From Desulfobacteraceae bacterium (GTDB taxonomy: Bacteria > Desulfobacterota > Desulfobacteria > Desulfobacterales > Desulfobacteraceae), in NCBI GenBank assembly GCA_016743945.1, contig JADGFI010000010.1:62001-126000 (forward strand): a stretch of 64,000 nt of DNA. The letters run 5' to 3'. Positions 36,281-43,417 of the stretch are shown in pieces. The stretch's first letter is position 1. Each line of letters opens with the position of its first letter. Both the position numbers and the translations under genes were made by a program. Below the pieces are notes generated by a model. The model did not search any database. It was not told where the DNA came from and saw nothing but the letters and a program-made list of their open reading frames with translations.

Positions 36281-36388
36281 TTGCAACTTAAGGGGGGTAT
36301 GCAATGGGTATCCCAAAGCCCGCCGTTGCAGGGCCTTGTGTGTTCAATGCGTATTGCAAAGTTTGCAACGAATTGCGGGGTTTTGCAA
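36281..36388. repeat. Cluster of TTGCAA palindromes
   Basis: TTGCAA occurs at 36281, 36354, 36363 and 36383, with near copies TGCAA at 36300 and TTGCA at 36326. Three perfect sites fall in 35 bases. The 36128-36280 stretch before it is C-rich on the plus strand and holds no gene. The cluster is close to the HTH/zinc gene at 36538 and may be its operator, or a replication or packaging site. Confidence 0.5.
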
Positions 36389-36415
36389 TTTACTCGATTT
36401 CACTTATAGAGAATG

Positions 36416-36458
36416 AAAACAGCCGGAACCCACATAGGATATGAGTTCCGGCTGTTTT
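36416..36458 (-). terminator. Terminator of the HTH/zinc gene
   Basis: A 14 bp stem (36416-36429 with 36445-36458) with A and T runs on either side; 80 bases past the stop of the minus-strand gene. Confidence 0.8.
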
Positions 36459-36537
36459 TTTTCTTGCCTCAGTCACAACAAGTGGCCTTAATGGTGGCGG
36501 GAAAGACTGAGAGAAAAGGATATCTGCTAAATTGCGA

Positions 36538-36813
36538 TCAGGCCCACGCCATGTGCTCTTCGTGATGATGAGCTTTGTAACAAGATAAGCAAAGGAGCCT
36601 GTTGCCCTTTGCAATTGGGCGCTGCTGGCAGCAAGAACAAAGATTGGCATCTTTAACATTTTTTCGAGCGGATTTATGGGGTATGGCATAAAGACGGGAA
36701 ATAGTTGTCTGAGAAACATTGAAGAGCAGAGCAACATCAACTTGGCGCATCCCTTCATCCAACATATGCTTGATTTCATCTACTGGTAATGAGGTGTTTT
36801 TTTTGATCGACAT
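36538..36813 (-). CDS. Small HTH and zinc-ribbon regulator
   Basis: A 91-residue protein. Residues 10-40 form a helix-turn-helix (VDEIKHMLDEGMRQVDVALL then VSQTTISRLY). A C4 zinc site follows: CSCCQQRP and CLSCYKAHH. The start at 36813 is chosen because GGAGG lies 5 bases ahead of it; the longer frame would start 21 codons earlier without a ribosome site. Zinc-ribbon HTH proteins of this size are often found in phage early regions and homing-type systems. It is isolated on the minus strand in the defence block. Confidence 0.7.
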   Translation of the reverse strand: MSIKKNTSLPVDEIKHMLDEGMRQVDVALLFNVSQTTISRLYAIPHKSARKNVKDANLCSCCQQRPIAKGNRLLCLSCYKAHHHEEHMAWA

Positions 36814-37426
36814 GGTCCCTCCATGATCTTTCGGAAGGAACAGAAAAAGCCCAATCCGAAAGCGGAAATGGGCCAATATTCATTGAGGTGAGAGGTGTAA
36901 AAATTATCTTACTATGCGGGTGTTGTCAATCAGTTTTCGGGTGACAAAAGGAGTAGTGGCCTGACTTTATAATCTCTCTATCCTAATTTCATCGCCTGGT
37001 CTTGACCAGAATCAAATGAAATTCTCTCCAACATCCAAGATGTGGTGTCAGGTTTTGATTCAGAAAACCCAGAATTTTTAATAATAGTCCACCCCTTTTA
37101 AACCCGGCATTGGGGGCGAGAAATCATAGACATAGTCAACAGTAAAAAATCTAAAAATACCGATGCGAATTAAAACATTTTTCCATTTAAAATTCGGACT
37201 ATGATTACGCAAGCCTCTTTGATTTTGTACTCACCAGAGAATTAAGAGAAGAATGACTTTTTGTTTAAAATTAATTTGTTATATTTCTCTTGCGTATGCT
37301 ATACCAGGCGCTATATGTCCATGATCGAATATGAATAATTTTTGTAATATCAAAACAAGGTAGCCCAAGAATAATTTTATAGTTTTTTAGAACATAAAAA
37401 TATTTTGACATAAAGGAGCCAATACA
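36814..37426. other. Gene-free stretch before the RM operon
   Basis: No gene, repeat or clear promoter is visible in these 613 bases, apart from the short upstream region of the minus-strand HTH gene. Composition is AT-rich. The ribosome site AAAGGAGCC of the RM gene lies at its right end. Confidence 0.5.
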
Positions 37427-39649
37427 ATGGCTGGTAAGACAGATAGAAAAGCAGATGAAATCCAAATCGACGGGAACAAGATTTTCAGTCCTGTTCGAAA
37501 AATGTGGCTTTCATTAACACCGGAAGAACAGGTCCGGCAAAAATACCTGACCGTTTTGATAGATGAATATGGATACACTCTGGATCAAATTGACGAAGAG
37601 GTGAATGTCACTGGTCGCGGCAGTGCTCAGGCCCGTGCTGATTTCGTCATATGGCGGACGGCAAAGGACAAGACCGATCAGAAAGCGCCTTTTATCATCA
37701 TTGAATGTAAATCTGATAATGTAACGATTAAACCGGCGGATTATGCTCAAGGCGAGAACTATGCACGTATCGCTGATGCCCCTTTTTTTGTCACCCACAA
37801 TTCTAGGGAAACCCGATTCTGGAGAGTGAAGAAAGATAAAATGCCGGGGTATATTGAAGAAATTGAAAACATTCCCCACGCAGATGCTTCGGAAAAGGAA
37901 ATTAAAGAGTTGCTATCCAAGCTCCGGGTATTCAAGGAAAAAGAATTTGCCGACCTTTTGCACCAGTGCCACAATGTGATCCGTAACCGGGAAAAAAAAG
38001 ATCCGGCCGCAGCTTTTGATGAAATTGCCAAAATTCTCTTTGTAAAGGTTTGGGTGGAACGAGAATTGAGTAAAAAGCGCAGGCGTCAAAACTTGTTCAG
38101 TGTCGATTTTCTGGAAGAACAGCTCGGTGACAACCCTCTGGACATGCTCTTTACAAGGACAAAAGAAGCCTACTCCACAGATAAAATTTTTGAAGATGAT
38201 GAGCGCATCAATCTGAAACCTGCAACCGGTAAAGAGATTGTACGCAAACTGGAAAAATATAACTTATCCGATACCAGTGAAGATATTAAAGGCGTTGCAT
38301 TCGAACGCTTCCTTGGCCGCACTTTTCGTGGTGAGATTGGCCAGTTTTTTACCCCGCGTTCTATTGTGGAGTTCATGGTTCATATGATAAACCCCAAAGA
38401 AGGGGAAATTGTGTGTGATCCGGCCAGCGGTTCAGGCGGTTTTCTCATCCGTGTCTTTGAAATTGTAAGAGAACAGATTCTTGTTGATGCAGACAGGCAA
38501 TATAATGAATACAAAGAACAAATCCTTCAAAAAAAGGAACTCGGTGAAGAAGACAAAGCCATCAAGCTGAGAAAACAATATGATAAAATCCAGAAAACCA
38601 TTGATCAGCGCACAGAAAATTCCCGCATGTGGAAGCTTTCCAACCGATGTATCTATGGGACAGATGCCAATGACCGGATGGCCCGGACCAGCAAGATGAA
38701 CATGATCATGCACGGTGATGGTCATGGCGGCGTTCACCACCATGATGGATTTTTAAACGTAAACGGCATTTTTGAGGGCCGTTTTGATATTATCCTGACG
38801 AATCCACCGTTTGGTGCGAATGTAGAGCCCAGTGACAAAATAACAGAGCAGGAAATTTTGGTTTCCAAAGATGCAGACAAACGGTATACGGATGAGTACG
38901 GTGACCTTTATGTTGAGGCTCAGGCAAGGGTAAAAGCGGCATTAAATAAGCCCATTTCGTCATTATTCAGTCTGCCTAAATCCAAAAAAGCAAAAGTCAA
39001 AACGGAAATTTTGTTTATTGAGCGTTGCCTTGACCTGTTAAAACCAGGTGGCCGTATGGGAATTGTCCTGCCTGAAGGTATATACAACAATCCTTCTCTT
39101 GCTTATGTTCGGGAATTCACAGAAGACCGTGCCTTTTTAAGGGCCGTGGTAAGCCTGCCCCAGGAAACCTTTATCAGTTCAGGGGCAATGGTGAAATGTT
39201 CACTGCTCTTCCTGCAAAAATATACGGAAGAAGAAAAGCAAACCTTTGATAAGACATACGCCCAGGCAAGAACCGATGTTGACGACCTTTATGCAGATGA
39301 CATCGCTAAAAAAACTGAACGTATAGAAGCCGCCATTGCTATCACCAAAAGAGAGAAGGATATAGAAGGCCGGAAATTACTACAAAAAGAACTCCGGGAA
39401 TATTTAAAACTCATGGATGTGAAAAAAGCTACTGAATCCCGCCAGCTTCTCAAGGACCGGTTTGACTATCCCATTTTTATGTATGAGGCAGAAAGGGTAG
39501 GGATTACCGCAACGGGTGAAGAAGATCTAAACGAGTTGTATCCAATAGCAAATGCTCAAGCGAATAATGTCACGAAAACATGTCTGGAATGGTATCAAGA
39601 GTTTTTAGTCGATCCTGCGAAGTTTATGGGAAATGGTGAGGTTGAATGA
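37427..39649 (+). CDS. Fused restriction nuclease-methylase (type IIB/BcgI-like)
   Basis: A 740-residue protein with two functions. Residues about 55-140 form an HsdR_N-like PD-(D/E)xK nuclease: Asp in RADFVIW and the ECKS motif in FIIIECKSDNV. Residues about 275-560 form a type I N6-adenine methylase: FTPRSIVEFMV, the AdoMet motif DPASGSGGFLIR and the catalytic NPPF (ILTNPPFGANVEP). The C terminus is a coiled helical tail. With no separate HsdR translocase nearby and a specificity gene directly downstream, this matches the BcgI A-B plan. The start follows AAAGGAGCC by 8 bases. Confidence 0.85.
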   Translation: MAGKTDRKADEIQIDGNKIFSPVRKMWLSLTPEEQVRQKYLTVLIDEYGYTLDQIDEEVNVTGRGSAQARADFVIWRTAKDKTDQKAPFIIIECKSDNVTIKPADYAQGENYARIADAPFFVTHNSRETRFWRVKKDKMPGYIEEIENIPHADASEKEIKELLSKLRVFKEKEFADLLHQCHNVIRNREKKDPAAAFDEIAKILFVKVWVERELSKKRRRQNLFSVDFLEEQLGDNPLDMLFTRTKEAYSTDKIFEDDERINLKPATGKEIVRKLEKYNLSDTSEDIKGVAFERFLGRTFRGEIGQFFTPRSIVEFMVHMINPKEGEIVCDPASGSGGFLIRVFEIVREQILVDADRQYNEYKEQILQKKELGEEDKAIKLRKQYDKIQKTIDQRTENSRMWKLSNRCIYGTDANDRMARTSKMNMIMHGDGHGGVHHHDGFLNVNGIFEGRFDIILTNPPFGANVEPSDKITEQEILVSKDADKRYTDEYGDLYVEAQARVKAALNKPISSLFSLPKSKKAKVKTEILFIERCLDLLKPGGRMGIVLPEGIYNNPSLAYVREFTEDRAFLRAVVSLPQETFISSGAMVKCSLLFLQKYTEEEKQTFDKTYAQARTDVDDLYADDIAKKTERIEAAIAITKREKDIEGRKLLQKELREYLKLMDVKKATESRQLLKDRFDYPIFMYEAERVGITATGEEDLNELYPIANAQANNVTKTCLEWYQEFLVDPAKFMGNGEVE

Positions 39650-40980
39650 TGGTTGATACACAACCCATTCAAGGTAAAGTGTTTGCAATTGGATATCAAA
39701 ACCTTTCAACTTGGAGTGTTGCGGCACAGTTCACTGTTAGTTGGAATTGGAATGAAGAAACCATAAAACCGTTAACTACCGTTCTCGATATTAGGAAAGA
39801 AGGAGCTCTTGATAAATTAACACCAGATAGTATGGTTAAATTACTAACAATACATTTTGATGGTTCAATTGAAGTTCGAGATCCTGTCCGTATTAATGAT
39901 ATTAAGGGGAAATTGTTTCGAGTTTATGCCGATGATGTTGTATTTTCTAAAATCGATATACGTAATGGAGCCATAGGACTTGCTCCGGATAACATAAAAA
40001 ATATGTGTGTCACCTTGGAATTTCCAGCTTATTCAGTAGATACCCAAAAAGCATCTCCCAAATATGTAAAACTGTTGTTTCAAACAAACATTTTCAAACA
40101 ACTGTTGAACTCTATGATCTCTGGAGCATCAGGACGAAAAAGAATTCAACCGTCTCAATTGGAGGCGTTAAAGGTCCCAATTCCCGCTCTCCGAATTCAA
40201 CAGAAAATTGTAGCATATTGGGATAAAAAGCAAAAAAAAATTGCTAATGCCATTGCTGCTAAAAGAGAACTTACAGCAGAACTCAACAAGTTCATGATAA
40301 ACAAAACTTATAAATACCAACTATTGAAAAGTTCAAAACTTTTCAGTGCTAATTTTGCCCAAGCCAGTCAATGGGATGTAAAAGCAGGTCGAGCCGCAGT
40401 TTTTAAAGAGGCTAATCCTGATTTTATTAGATTAGGTGACTATACTGAAGAGTGTGTTATTAAAATCAAACCTTGGGAATTCCCAGACAAAAAATGGCCC
40501 ATTTATGGAGTTAACAACAAGGATGGAGTTTTTTTAAGTAGCAATCAAGGAACAAAACAATTTAATGCAGCTTATAAAAAAATAGAAAAAAATTGGTTTT
40601 TCCATAACCCGACAAGAGCTAATGTTGGGTCATTAGGTATTGTCCCCGAAGTTCCGAAAGATGCAATAACAAGTCCTGAATATAAGGTGTGGAAATTGAC
40701 AGATGGTTTCGATCCACAATTTATGGACCTGCTATTGCAAACCGAATATTTTCTAACATTAGTAAGTTTCCACCGTGTTGGTGGTGTAAAACAGCGAATG
40801 TATTATGAGAATTTTGCAGAAATAAGAATTCCTTTGATTGATAAAGATGTTCAACAGAAATATATAAAGAGAAAAATCAATTATGAACATCAACTATCAG
40901 TTGCAATCAATAGTCTTGCAGAATGTAGAAAAAATATAGAAAATTTAATCCTCGGCACTTTGTCAGTGGAGGAACTCTGA
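39646..40980 (+). CDS. RM specificity subunit (HsdS-like, BcgI B type)
   Basis: A 444-residue specificity protein. Two target-recognition domains are separated by helical spacers: the first ends in QLEALKVPIPALRIQQKIVAYW followed by a coiled helix, and the second ends in FAEIRIPLIDKDVQQKYI followed by a second helix. These blocks are typical of HsdS half repeats. Its ATG overlaps the methylase TGA (ATGA), so the two are co-translated. GC content is visibly lower than that of the methylase gene, suggesting swapping of recognition domains. Confidence 0.85.
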   Translation: MMVDTQPIQGKVFAIGYQNLSTWSVAAQFTVSWNWNEETIKPLTTVLDIRKEGALDKLTPDSMVKLLTIHFDGSIEVRDPVRINDIKGKLFRVYADDVVFSKIDIRNGAIGLAPDNIKNMCVTLEFPAYSVDTQKASPKYVKLLFQTNIFKQLLNSMISGASGRKRIQPSQLEALKVPIPALRIQQKIVAYWDKKQKKIANAIAAKRELTAELNKFMINKTYKYQLLKSSKLFSANFAQASQWDVKAGRAAVFKEANPDFIRLGDYTEECVIKIKPWEFPDKKWPIYGVNNKDGVFLSSNQGTKQFNAAYKKIEKNWFFHNPTRANVGSLGIVPEVPKDAITSPEYKVWKLTDGFDPQFMDLLLQTEYFLTLVSFHRVGGVKQRMYYENFAEIRIPLIDKDVQQKYIKRKINYEHQLSVAINSLAECRKNIENLILGTLSVEEL

Positions 40981-40981
40981 T

Positions 40982-41113
40982 ATGTCGCGTGGGCGTCAAT
41001 ACACACAGTTTGAGGGATATTTTGCCGAAAGTGCACTGGGCATCTTCCGCATTATCCGGGGGTTTGCCGATTTACAAGATCTGGCAGCCGTTTCCGTACC
41101 AAGATCACACTGA
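40982..41113 (+). CDS. Short ORF at the end of the RM operon
   Basis: A 43-residue reading frame starting 1 base after the specificity stop (TGATATG). It reads MSRGRQYTQFEGYFAESALG and IFRIIRGFADLQDLAAV. It looks like the N terminus of a longer protein that has been cut, or a small accessory peptide. Not recognised. Confidence 0.4.
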   Translation: MSRGRQYTQFEGYFAESALGIFRIIRGFADLQDLAAVSVPRSH

Positions 41114-41120
41114 AAAACTG

Positions 41121-41149
41121 AAAGGGTTGACTACTATAGCCAACCCTTT
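41121..41149 (+). terminator. Hairpin after the RM operon
   Basis: AAAGGGTTG (41121-41129) pairs with CAACCCTTT (41141-41149); no strong T run follows, so termination may be partial. Confidence 0.5.
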
Positions 41150-41207
41150 CCAGAGTTCAAAAAATACCCCAGCCTATCCCTGTAATGGCTCGGTTTTTCT
41201 ATAACTT

Positions 41208-41698
41208 TCAAACCACAACATCTGGTATGTCTCCAAATTTTATTCCAAAGGATAGAGAATCAACTAATTTGGAGATAATCATTTCCTCTACAAAGTGGGC
41301 TACCATGCAATTTGCTCCAGGAGTGGAAATCTGACAATATTGTTTGACTCCCGGCAGCCACCGATGAAAAACCGGGTGCCGGATTTGAAGACCTTGCAAC
41401 GATAATTTTTTACCTCGTCCACAAATCGAAACGAAACTATGATGAACTGCGGAAGACTTTCAATGGCCTGGTCCATTGCATTCCTTAATGCTTTTTGATC
41501 CCAGCGTGATACAAGATGGTCATATATATTTTGTTTTCTTGGTCTGGAAACTTTTTCATCTGAATTCATATTGGGCATAACATATCCGTTTTTATCAACA
41601 AGAATGAAGCCATCGGGCCAGCAGTCCTCTGGTTTGCATGCTATTTCCCATTGGTCCGCCTCTTTGTAGGTAATTTTTTCTGGAGGGTTTTTTTTGAG
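41208..41698 (-). pseudogene. Frameshifted gene downstream of the repressor
   Basis: On the minus strand an open frame runs from 41698 to 41300 without a good start codon; it reads as protein (ITYKEADQWEIACKPEDCWP, then FILVDKNGYVMPN, FIIVSFRFVDEVKNY). A second frame (41399-41208) continues the sense with VAHFVEEMIISKLVDSLSFG. The first frame opens in the 3' end of the repressor at an A8 run, where a -1 shift would join repressor and this frame. Either the repressor once had, or by slippage still has, a longer C terminus, or a separate gene has decayed. Family not recognised. Confidence 0.45.
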
Positions 41699-42162
41699 TT
41701 ATCTTTCAGGACCCGAGAAGCAGTATGGGCACCTTTAATATAGGCATCCACCTCTGCAAATAATTTTTCACTGGCATCCTGTATATCTATTAAACGCTGA
41801 TTCATACGGAGAGCTTGCTCCGGATCCTTGAAGCGTTTGACTATGCCCTGGTGTTCAATAATAACTTTTGTGATATTTGATAAACCATTTTGGGGCTGAT
41901 AATCGGTTGTTAAATTGGCTGATTGAGATTTTACGGAGTTTTTTCCCCATAAATAATAATCAACAGACGTCCCCGTAGCTTTTGATACAGCCACGATGTA
42001 TTCAAGAGATGGTTTTTGCTGAATCTTGCCATGGACATTTGCAACTATATTACGGCTCACACCAAGCATATCAGCCCAAATACCTGGTTTTAAACCTTTC
42101 TTGGCCTGATCTATTCGTTTTAGAATTGCAGCGAAATCTAATTCTAAATTAATTTTCGACAT
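41641..42162 (-). CDS. CI-type phage repressor (XRE HTH)
   Basis: A 173-residue repressor. The helix-turn-helix of CI type is at residues about 12-60 (FAAILKRIDQAKKGLKPGIW, ADMLGVSRNIVANVHGK). The C-terminal part is helical and Lys-rich; no S24 peptidase Ser-Lys pair is visible in this frame. I prefer the start at 42162 (MSKINLEL) because the longer frame from 42201 would place 13 codons inside the lytic promoter and operator. It is divergent from the Cro-like gene, the normal layout of a lysogeny switch. Confidence 0.78.
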   Translation of the reverse strand: MSKINLELDFAAILKRIDQAKKGLKPGIWADMLGVSRNIVANVHGKIQQKPSLEYIVAVSKATGTSVDYYLWGKNSVKSQSANLTTDYQPQNGLSNITKVIIEHQGIVKRFKDPEQALRMNQRLIDIQDASEKLFAEVDAYIKGAHTASRVLKDNSKKTLQKKLPTKRRTNGK

Positions 42163-42178
42163 AAGGGCTGTATTTTCC

Positions 42179-42213
42179 TTGACAGTTTGTACAGCCACCA
42201 TGTATAAACTGTC
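42179..42213 (+). promoter_or_regulatory. Lytic promoter with overlapping operator
   Basis: TTGACA (42179-42184), 18-base spacer and TATAAA (42203-42208) form a strong rightward promoter. A 13-base inverted repeat with one mismatch, GACAGTTTGTACA (42181-42193) and TGTATAAACTGTC (42201-42213), lies over both boxes. A repressor bound there would block transcription of the Cro-like and replication genes. AT-rich TTAACT repeats lie just to the right (42216-42236). Confidence 0.8.
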
Positions 42214-42264
42214 TTAGCTTAACTAATTAACTTAATTTTAACCACCTTAAAAAAGGAGTCAAAG

Positions 42265-42507
42265 ATGAACAAACCTATGACCCCAATTCAAATCAAACAT
42301 GCCCTGGCAAAAGCAGGGATTACCCAGGTCCAGATAGCCGATGACTGCGACGTATCCAAATCTTTTGTCAGCCAAATCATAAACAATACCGCCAAAGGGC
42401 ACAGTGTCCGTTGCCATATTGCCAAGGTGATCAATCTGCCGGTGAATAAAGTTTGGAAAATCAAACCTAATCCAAGCAAAGCCGGCCCCTGGCAAAAAAG
42501 AACTTAA
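42265..42507 (+). CDS. Cro-like HTH protein
   Basis: An 80-residue DNA-binding protein. The helix-turn-helix is AGITQVQIADDCDVSKSFVS QI-like, with the basic tail PSKAGPWQKRT. It is first in the rightward early operon and faces the repressor gene. The ribosome site GGAG lies 8 bases before the ATG. It probably shuts down the repressor, as Cro or P2 Cox-type proteins do. Confidence 0.78.
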   Translation: MNKPMTPIQIKHALAKAGITQVQIADDCDVSKSFVSQIINNTAKGHSVRCHIAKVINLPVNKVWKIKPNPSKAGPWQKRT

Positions 42508-42649
42508 AACCGGAATTCATTATAGTTAAGTTAATTCTATACAATTTTCAAGGACCTTTCCTATTTTATCTAATTCAAAGTCTATTTTTATAATTTTGAT
42601 ATCACATCATTTTTTCCAAATAGAGAACAATATTAAAGGAGAATTATTC

Positions 42650-43123
42650 ATGTATAACGCTGATCAAATCAAGATCCTGGCAAAAATCCAGGCAACAGTA
42701 AAAGAATATGGTGTAAAGATGCTGGCGGACCGTTTGGATGTCCGGCCCCAGACCCTTTATTCAGATGTAGATCCGAACAGTATAGGAAGGCGCACCAACA
42801 AACTGGGCCTTCTGGATTGGCTGGTAATGCTATCCGAAACAAAGGATCTGTCCAGCCTGAATGCTGTCAATCTCTTATTCAACCGAATCAGCCTACCCAT
42901 TCCGGCACCGGCAGAGGAAATGAATGACATGAGTTGGATGGCATTTTGCGCCACCATCGCTAAAGAGTCCGGGGAAGCCGTGGCCGAGTTGGCCGAATCC
43001 ATTTTAGATGGCAAGCTGGAAGATTACGAAATGGAACGATGCGAAAAGGAATCTTTAGAGGCCCTGGAAGCTTTTGCCGGACTTTATCTGGCCATTAAAA
43101 ACAGCAGATCACAAAACAATTAA
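42650..43123 (+). CDS. CII-like regulator (Phage_CP76 type)
   Basis: A 157-residue protein of the CP76/CII family of P2-186-HP1-like phages, which help establish lysogeny. The N-terminal HTH region reads KEYGVKMLADRLDVRPQTLY, followed by the LLDWLVMLSETKDLS block and an acidic helical C terminus. Start at ATG 42650, with AAAGGAG 8 bases upstream. A TTAAGTTAAT stretch at 42530 resembles the switch region and may be a second binding site. Confidence 0.75.
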   Translation: MYNADQIKILAKIQATVKEYGVKMLADRLDVRPQTLYSDVDPNSIGRRTNKLGLLDWLVMLSETKDLSSLNAVNLLFNRISLPIPAPAEEMNDMSWMAFCATIAKESGEAVAELAESILDGKLEDYEMERCEKESLEALEAFAGLYLAIKNSRSQNN

Positions 43124-43204
43124 ATTAATAATCGGGCCAACCATTTGCCGGGGTGAGAGCCGCAAATACCAGTTGATTTGATTACTACGGAAAAGGAACT
43201 ATTC

Positions 43205-43417
43205 ATGCTGACAAACATTGCCTTCACTCAGGATCAGATTCTCTATATCAAGCAGATTTTGGTTAAGAACCAAGGGACCATTGAAGCCCTGACAAAAATT
43301 ATTTCCGAGTCCAAGATTGAAGGGTCATCGGACTTGCCCCTGAAGGTAAGTTCAGATGAGATTGCAACCTGTATCAGAATTTTGGAAACGGAGTGCCAAT
43401 ATGTATCAGGGAAATGA
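43205..43417 (+). CDS. Small hypothetical early protein
   Basis: A 70-residue soluble protein (MLTNIAFTQDQILYIKQILV). The start at 43205 has AAAAGGA 8 bases upstream. A leader hairpin (ATTTGC/GCAAAT, about 43143-43168) precedes it. Its end overlaps the primase start by 17 bases. Unknown role. Confidence 0.6.
   Translation: MLTNIAFTQDQILYIKQILVKNQGTIEALTKIISESKIEGSSDLPLKVSSDEIATCIRILETECQYVSGK

Noticed and set aside
36304..36444. 46-codon frame with a GGGGGG ribosome-like site
   Set aside because: It runs through the TTGCAA cluster and ends inside a terminator stem, so coding is unlikely.
42199..42201. Upstream ATG of the repressor
   Set aside because: It would put codons inside the lytic promoter/operator and has no ribosome site; ATG 42162 is preferred.
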